Shown: positions 14,505 through 20,068 of the stretch, in pieces
How the letters are laid out: each line of letters begins with the position of its first letter
Numbering within the stretch: position 1 is the first letter of the stretch
NCBI GenBank assembly: GCA_900544365.1
Contig: UQVF01000035.1
Location: forward strand, 1-20,068
Source of the DNA: an uncultured Veillonella sp.
GTDB taxonomy: Bacteria; Bacillota; Negativicutes; Veillonellales; Veillonellaceae
Reading direction: 5' to 3'
DNA length: 20,068 bases
Notes under the pieces: generated by a model
What the model was told of the DNA's origin: nothing
Databases searched by the model: none
Seen by the model: the letters and a program-made list of their open reading frames with translations, nothing else
Translations under genes and position numbers: made by a program

Positions 14505-17500
14505 TTAGAACTTGTAAGTACCTTGGATACGAGTGTAGTTACCTAATTTGAAGTTTTCTCCACCGTATAATGTATCACGTTGTCCAATACCTTTCGCATC
14601 GAATGTGTAGAATGCTTCTACTAAGAAATCTTTTGTTGGCACATAGCCACCACCTAATGTAAAGCTACGAATACCATCTAAGTAACGATCAGGTACAGCA
14701 CCTGTGCCATTACCACCGAAGAAGGAACCATGTGCAAAGTATTTATAGTCAATAAATGCATTCCAGCTGCCAGGACGATAGTAATCGGAACGACCTACAT
14801 CAAAACGAAGTGTCCAGAAGTGTGGCGTACCACCATGACGATGTCCTTTTAATTCAAATTGTGGATTTCCAGCAGGGTTTTCATATACTTTACCAGCTGT
14901 AGATTCATAGATGCTACCACCGTTCATATAGCGACCGAAGTCTGTTCTATTTTGTCCATAATCAAAGGATATAGCTGTTCTGTTACCTAATTGATATTGT
15001 AAGCCGATGCCGAATACATTTGCTAAGCGACCAAAACTACGAGATTCATTACCTTTTTCACTTGTATAGTGAACGGTATGATTTTCACGTCCTGTAGAAC
15101 GTAGGTACCAAGCTGTTACCCCCAATCGATTAGATAATTCTTGACGATATTGAATGAATCCAGCACGTTGCACAGCAGGGATTACATCACGTTGAATGAT
15201 AACACCTTCTGTCGGAATGACTTTACCTGTTGCATTACCCAAAGCCTCGCGAGGAAGTTTGCTGTATCCATCAGTTCTTTCTAAAACAGAATTCACTTTA
15301 GTGAAGAAATTACTTAATAATACTGGATAATTAGCACTACCAGATACACCGATTGTTTTATCTGTTAATAAATTCTTTTCAATGAATTGTTGTTTTAATG
15401 TTGCTATTTCTTTTTCATCAAACGTGTAAACTCCATTACCATCAGCAGTATGAGCCGTACCTTTAGTGATTTCTTGAATCAATCTATCCGCTGTAGTTTT
15501 ATAGGATTGGATAATAGCATCTTTATTAGTATCAAACCATTTCTCTAGGTAGGATCTACCACCATCTTTTAAGAAGTCGCTATTATTTAGAGCCACTTTA
15601 AAAATATCAGGAGTACTATCTAGGCCATTTCCTTTTCCATCAGTAGGTCTAATTCTGAAATTGCCTTCAGTATTTGGTTGTTCACCAACTTTTGTTGCAG
15701 GACCATATCCCCATGGATCTTCTTCCATAATATCTTTCGTATAAAGTGTTTTGGCATTAAGTTCAGGTAATTCTAGAACAAATTTATTTTTAGGGTTTGC
15801 AAAATCAGCACTATAGGCTTTGCTTGCTAGCTCTTGCATACGAGCTAACACTTCAAACTGTTTTTCTACAAATGGCTTGCGGATTTCATCTTTGACGGAT
15901 TTTTTTGCATTTGCTAATGATGTTTCTAACTCAGCCTTTTTCGCTTTATCTTCAGCCGTAGCTTTGTCTAATGCTTTATATAAGTCACTCACTTTTTTAG
16001 AAGCTTCATCATACTCTTGTTTTAGTGTATCTTCTGTTGTCTCATCAGCTGCATAATAACGACTTCTTGCTTCGTCCGCTTTTTCTTCAGCCTCTGCAAT
16101 TTGACTCTTAATCGGGGTTGAAGTCGTCTCTATCTTAGTTTCTATTGCCTTAATCTCTGCTGTGATAGCTGCTCCAGCTGCATCCACTTTATCTTGACCT
16201 GCGTCTAACGCTTTCTCCTCTTCAGCTTTAATTTCTTTTAACTGAGAATAGAAACCTATAGTGTCTGCGCCTTTTTCTGTAACAACTTCTTTATATCCAT
16301 TTAGATCGGCACCCATGAATTCTTGTACAGTTGGGGCACGTTTAAATGAGTTATACAATGCATGTGTATAGGAAGAATCCGTTACACCTGTGCTATGTGA
16401 AAAGTCACCATAACCAACACGAAGTTGTTTTGTATCATTTGTCCAGACGGCACGAACACCATCGTATTCTTTGCCGAACCAATATCCAGTAACACCCATT
16501 GGCTCTGTCATACGACCAGCAGTAATATCCCATTTGTTCGTATGTTTCGTAATCGTTGCTTCATCAATACGTTGATGATTGAAGCCTTTCGTTACCTTTA
16601 ATTGATGATCTGTATCCACACCATGTTGGCCACTTGCACTTCCTACAACACGTACATCTACATCTTTACCAATACGTGCATCAATACCAGCTCGTACTCG
16701 AGATGTGATGCCATGATTATTTTCATCACGAAGATTAGTAGCAGCATCATCTTCAATATAGCTTGTTGCTGTTACACGGCTTGTAGGTCGGTCAAATCCT
16801 AGATGGCTATCCCAACGATTTCTAAAGTCACCAACAAAATCTACACCAGATTGTTTATTAGCATCGAAATCACGATGAATGAATCTATCAAATTGATCCA
16901 CAACTTGTGTTTTCACTTCTACTTTAGCTATACCATCTTTAGCATTTCCAACACTAGCATCACTACCAAATTTTAAATTAATGCCCATACGGAATTGGCG
17001 AGTCGATAAAGCCCGGTCATCATCACGGTGATTAAATAGATTGTTAATACCGAAGTAAACTCGAGAATCTTTATTGATTTTCTTTTGAACAATCATATTC
17101 CAAATGCCATATGTTTTACGTTCATACATATCACTTGTACGGCGGTCAGAACCTGTATAGTTAATTTCAGATTTACCTTCAATTTTAATAGGTTGATTTG
17201 TTGCTGGATCAATAACTAATGCCTTCGTAATTGGATCTCGTTGGTACGCAGTGCCAGATGTCATAAATGCACCACCACCAGATACTGAGTTACTATCTAG
17301 CATATTTACATAGTAATCGCCCCAAAGACTTCCAGACCAGCCAGACTTCTCATCTTCATAGTCAACGCCAATACCAATTTTATGGCTTGGTTTGTCTAGC
17401 AATTGACGTGGCATATCTGGATTACTTTTGTTCACTGCATGTAGGAATGTATATCCAAATCTAGCCTTCCATTTTTTAGAAAGTTTTTGTTTTAATTCCC

Positions 17501-19799
17501 ATTCAAGGCCACTAATCTCAGCTTTACCAATATTTTTAAAACTATATACCATATCTGGAGCATATAAGAATTTTAATACCCCGCGTTCAGTATTTTCATT
17601 TAAGTCTGTATGGAAATCTAAGATGTGACCTGTATTATAAGCTGTAATATAGTTATTAATATTATTTCTAAATACAGTTAATTTACTATATGTATTCTTA
17701 TTTTCCCCTTCAATGGATATGTCAAAGTTAATAGATTTTTCTGGTTTTAGGTTTGTATTACCTTGCCAATACCAACCAAGACGAGCTTCACCACCATTTA
17801 AACTAAAGGATCTAATATGGGATGGGAACATTTCCCAGTTATAGAATAATTCACCCATACCTGGTTCTACATAACTGCTACCTACGTTAGCTTTAAAACG
17901 ACGATGTGTATTGCCATTTAAGTTATGCGTTAAACCCATATTGAAAGACAAGTTAGATCCAAATAAGCTACTGTGATCCATACGTGCAATTGGTGTCAAC
18001 ATTGTGTTTTTATTTAATTGCCATGTATCTTGCACAAATAGGTATTGTTTATTAATAGCACCAGAACCAACCGTTTGTTTATTGATACGCTTATTCTCTT
18101 CTTCTTTGAAAGTAGCACCATTTAATTTGATGATAGCACTGAGTTTAGGATGTACTGTTTTATCGTAATAATATAATGGTAATTTTTCTACATCAGAGCT
18201 ATAAATTCTATCTCTCCAACTAGTTGCTGTCGCATTATTTTCATCAATGGCTACTTTATTTTCCGCCATTAATGTGGCAGCAAACTCCATATATTTGGCA
18301 TAGGCTTCAGGATATTTTTTCTTTAATGTATTATCTGTTGTTCCAAAAATCCAAGATTGAGCGTTAGCTGGATCTCCTTCAGTCAATTTCTCTTTGTAAT
18401 TCAAGAAATCTTCATAAGTAAATTCTGGTACTTTAGCATTTGGATTTGATTTATCAGCATTATACCATTCATACTCTTTATTACGTTCGATAACTCCATC
18501 TTTACCTTTACTGAAAGAATAGTCGTAGATATTTGATTTTGGGACACCATTTCTATCTACGGCTAAACTTTTATCATAGTCCCAAGGATCAATACTACGT
18601 ACATATGTCGTTGGAGCATTTTTTAAACGACTACCAGTACCTGTTTCACGAGACATACCCACACCATAAGATACTAAATGGTTATCATTGGCTTGGATAT
18701 CTCCTGAAATACCAAAATTCCATTGTCTATGATCTATGTTGTCCGTATATTGTAAGGTATTTTTACCCTCATAAGTACTTTTACCATAATCACTACTCAA
18801 TGTTAAATCGTTTTCATTGGTACGAGTATAATTCAACTCTGCTTTCCAGTTAGATGTATCATCTTTACCTTCATAGGTTACATTCATCGTATTACGATTT
18901 AAATCACGTTTATAGTGCATTTGCGGCACCATGAAAGAGTCACTTGTTTTCACATAACGTTCTAAATCTTCACGATAACGATCAAGTTTCATGCTAATCG
19001 TTTGATTATCTTTCACATCAATAATACTAGCCACGCCTACATTGGCATTAGTGCCATAATACCGTAGAGAGTTTTTAAGAAATCCATGGTCCACAGTATC
19101 ATCAGCGCCTAGTGTAGATTGTCTAGGCCCCTCACTAGCATAGATTGGCATAATATCACGTTTGCTACCGAAGATATTCACTTTAACTTTACCAATTTTA
19201 CCAGAATCAGCACGAACAAAGACATTATTGAAAGGAGCAATATCTCCATTGCCTTTTTCACGAATGCCTTCAAAGTTTAATTGCAGTCCTGCTGCATTAC
19301 GTGGCTTGTTAGTAATGACATTAATAACACCGCCCATAGCGTCAGATCCATACTTAGCACTTGCAGCACCTTGTACGATTTCAATATGATCTAAGTTTTC
19401 TGTACCTAAACGTTGCAATTCATCGCCTGCACCTTGGTATTTCGCCAAATCACCCATGACTGGCTGACCATCTACCAAAATTAATGTATGACGAGGTTCT
19501 GCACCACGAATAGATACACCAACTCGACCCATAGCATCTACAGTTCGACTCACACCAGTTTCACTAAATACGATATCCTCAGCTGATTTCGCTTGTTTAG
19601 CTTCAATATCTTTTTTAGTAATAATTTGCACTTGTTGAGAATTATACTTGGCCTCTTCTTGTGCACGATTCGCTGTAACATACACAGTCCCTTCTGCATG
19701 TGCTACAGTAGGAACTAGAAAACTTGCGCCCCCAATCCATGTAGCAATGGCACAGGAAAGCATAAAATATGTATTTCTTGCTTCGCTTTTCCTTGTCAT
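14505..19799 (-). CDS. Giant outer-membrane protein: TonB-dependent receptor fused to a porin-like barrel
   Basis: The 1764-residue protein starts with a signal peptide (1-35, cleavage after TVAHA) and a TonB-box-like GTVYVTA (37-43). The plug (about 50-165) has VSIRGAEPRHTLILVDGQPV and VQGAASAKYGSDAMGGVINV. A receptor barrel runs to RQFRMGINLKF (934-944), a typical C-terminal beta-signal ending in Phe. It does not stop there: a linker (about 945-985) leads to a second module rich in alternating strands that ends with its own beta-signal, YTRIQGTYKF (1755-1764). This part resembles Negativicutes porins, without an SLH domain. A Lys/Glu/Ala-rich coiled coil (about 1183-1330) interrupts it. The ATG at 19799 has AGGAGG 6 nt upstream. 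Substrate is unknown; iron chelate or cobalamin uptake is typical of the family. Energy would come from TonB in the inner membrane. Confidence 0.93.
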   Translation of the reverse strand: MTRKSEARNTYFMLSCAIATWIGGASFLVPTVAHAEGTVYVTANRAQEEAKYNSQQVQIITKKDIEAKQAKSAEDIVFSETGVSRTVDAMGRVGVSIRGAEPRHTLILVDGQPVMGDLAKYQGAGDELQRLGTENLDHIEIVQGAASAKYGSDAMGGVINVITNKPRNAAGLQLNFEGIREKGNGDIAPFNNVFVRADSGKIGKVKVNIFGSKRDIMPIYASEGPRQSTLGADDTVDHGFLKNSLRYYGTNANVGVASIIDVKDNQTISMKLDRYREDLERYVKTSDSFMVPQMHYKRDLNRNTMNVTYEGKDDTSNWKAELNYTRTNENDLTLSSDYGKSTYEGKNTLQYTDNIDHRQWNFGISGDIQANDNHLVSYGVGMSRETGTGSRLKNAPTTYVRSIDPWDYDKSLAVDRNGVPKSNIYDYSFSKGKDGVIERNKEYEWYNADKSNPNAKVPEFTYEDFLNYKEKLTEGDPANAQSWIFGTTDNTLKKKYPEAYAKYMEFAATLMAENKVAIDENNATATSWRDRIYSSDVEKLPLYYYDKTVHPKLSAIIKLNGATFKEEENKRINKQTVGSGAINKQYLFVQDTWQLNKNTMLTPIARMDHSSLFGSNLSFNMGLTHNLNGNTHRRFKANVGSSYVEPGMGELFYNWEMFPSHIRSFSLNGGEARLGWYWQGNTNLKPEKSINFDISIEGENKNTYSKLTVFRNNINNYITAYNTGHILDFHTDLNENTERGVLKFLYAPDMVYSFKNIGKAEISGLEWELKQKLSKKWKARFGYTFLHAVNKSNPDMPRQLLDKPSHKIGIGVDYEDEKSGWSGSLWGDYYVNMLDSNSVSGGGAFMTSGTAYQRDPITKALVIDPATNQPIKIEGKSEINYTGSDRRTSDMYERKTYGIWNMIVQKKINKDSRVYFGINNLFNHRDDDRALSTRQFRMGINLKFGSDASVGNAKDGIAKVEVKTQVVDQFDRFIHRDFDANKQSGVDFVGDFRNRWDSHLGFDRPTSRVTATSYIEDDAATNLRDENNHGITSRVRAGIDARIGKDVDVRVVGSASGQHGVDTDHQLKVTKGFNHQRIDEATITKHTNKWDITAGRMTEPMGVTGYWFGKEYDGVRAVWTNDTKQLRVGYGDFSHSTGVTDSSYTHALYNSFKRAPTVQEFMGADLNGYKEVVTEKGADTIGFYSQLKEIKAEEEKALDAGQDKVDAAGAAITAEIKAIETKIETTSTPIKSQIAEAEEKADEARSRYYAADETTEDTLKQEYDEASKKVSDLYKALDKATAEDKAKKAELETSLANAKKSVKDEIRKPFVEKQFEVLARMQELASKAYSADFANPKNKFVLELPELNAKTLYTKDIMEEDPWGYGPATKVGEQPNTEGNFRIRPTDGKGNGLDSTPDIFKVALNNSDFLKDGGRSYLEKWFDTNKDAIIQSYKTTADRLIQEITKGTAHTADGNGVYTFDEKEIATLKQQFIEKNLLTDKTIGVSGSANYPVLLSNFFTKVNSVLERTDGYSKLPREALGNATGKVIPTEGVIIQRDVIPAVQRAGFIQYRQELSNRLGVTAWYLRSTGRENHTVHYTSEKGNESRSFGRLANVFGIGLQYQLGNRTAISFDYGQNRTDFGRYMNGGSIYESTAGKVYENPAGNPQFELKGHRHGGTPHFWTLRFDVGRSDYYRPGSWNAFIDYKYFAHGSFFGGNGTGAVPDRYLDGIRSFTLGGGYVPTKDFLVEAFYTFDAKGIGQRDTLYGGENFKLGNYTRIQGTYKF

Positions 19800-19860
19800 T
19801 GGTATCCTCCTGTTAGAACAAAACTCTCTTAGTAATGAGAAAATAAGTCAAATTACTATA

Positions 19861-19890
19861 ATTGTACCTTGTATTGATAATCTTTTTCTA
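19861..19890 (-). promoter_or_regulatory. Candidate promoter with Fur-like box for the receptor gene
   Basis: On the minus strand TAGAAA (19890-19885) and TACAAT (19866-19861) are 18 nt apart and would give a leader of about 55 nt. Between and over them, 19889-19875 reads AGAAAAA-G-ATTATCA. This matches the Fur 7-1-7 pattern TGATAAT-N-ATTATCA at 11 of 14 positions, with a perfect right half. Iron repression would suit a TonB-dependent receptor, but the -35 and the left half-site are weak. Confidence 0.4.
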
Positions 19891-20033
19891 CTCTAAAAGG
19901 TTCTAGACTAATCCATTGCGACATTTTAAGAATTATTTTTATTAAATTTTTGATTTTAATACTTTAACAAATAAATTCTTATAAAACTGCAATAATTGTT
20001 CATTTAACAAAAAATATTGATATTATTTTAACT

Positions 20034-20052
20034 TTATCTATTAATTAGATAA
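20034..20052. repeat. Inverted repeat at the right edge
   Basis: TTATCTA (20034-20040) and TAGATAA (20046-20052) form a 7-bp stem around TTAAT, in the very AT-rich region upstream of the receptor promoter. It may be the end of an upstream transcript or an operator. The window ends 16 bp later, so context is missing. Confidence 0.35.
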
Positions 20053-20068
20053 GATTCACTACTTTTGT

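Noticed and set aside
15820..16056. Open frame on the plus strand, Ser-rich, 78 residues
   Set aside because: It is the antisense of the Lys/Glu/Ala coiled-coil region of the receptor fusion, has no ribosome site and resembles no protein I know.
16930..16970. Sequencing error or missed stop as the cause of the receptor-porin fusion
   Set aside because: The frame is open and continuous for the whole length, the second module has no start with a signal peptide of its own, and the linker has sensible composition. I keep the fusion as real but list read checking as a test.

Overview
The window looks like chromosome of a diderm Firmicute of the Negativicutes, most likely Veillonella or a close relative (genus inferred, not proven). 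A tRNA-dependent T-box leader, typical of Firmicutes, controls the trp operon, yet the same window encodes a very large outer-membrane TonB-dependent receptor. The DNA is AT-rich and every gene I can support lies on the minus strand, so transcription runs from high to low coordinates.

Layout in transcription order (right to left). At 19799-14505 a 1764-residue outer-membrane protein joins a complete TonB-dependent receptor to a second porin-like barrel module; a candidate promoter with a Fur-like box lies upstream (19861-19890). The 453-bp gap 14504-14052 holds two hairpins and four 16-bp palindromes spaced exactly 40 bp apart. Next come an AAA+ ATPase of the DUF4143 class (14051-12843), a YbaN/DUF454 membrane protein (12789-12370) and type I 3-dehydroquinate dehydratase aroD (12333-11578).

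The trp operon follows: degenerate 22-bp repeats, a promoter and a T-box with a UGG (Trp) specifier (about 11456-11018), then trpE, trpG, trpD, a 207-bp gap with an inverted repeat, a fused trpC-trpF, trpB and trpA, ended by a strong intrinsic terminator (4183-4143). These genes encode the whole route from chorismate to tryptophan; aroD just upstream works earlier in the same aromatic pathway.

After the trp terminator come a HutP-family protein (4005-3586), then menB, menE and a hotdog thioesterase that could complete the DHNA steps of menaquinone synthesis, and the start of trmD, which runs off the left edge.

The most unusual items are the tandem-barrel fusion with a coiled-coil insertion, the 40-bp-phased palindrome array upstream of the ATPase, and the paired CTATA-N5-TATAG sites upstream of the trp promoter.
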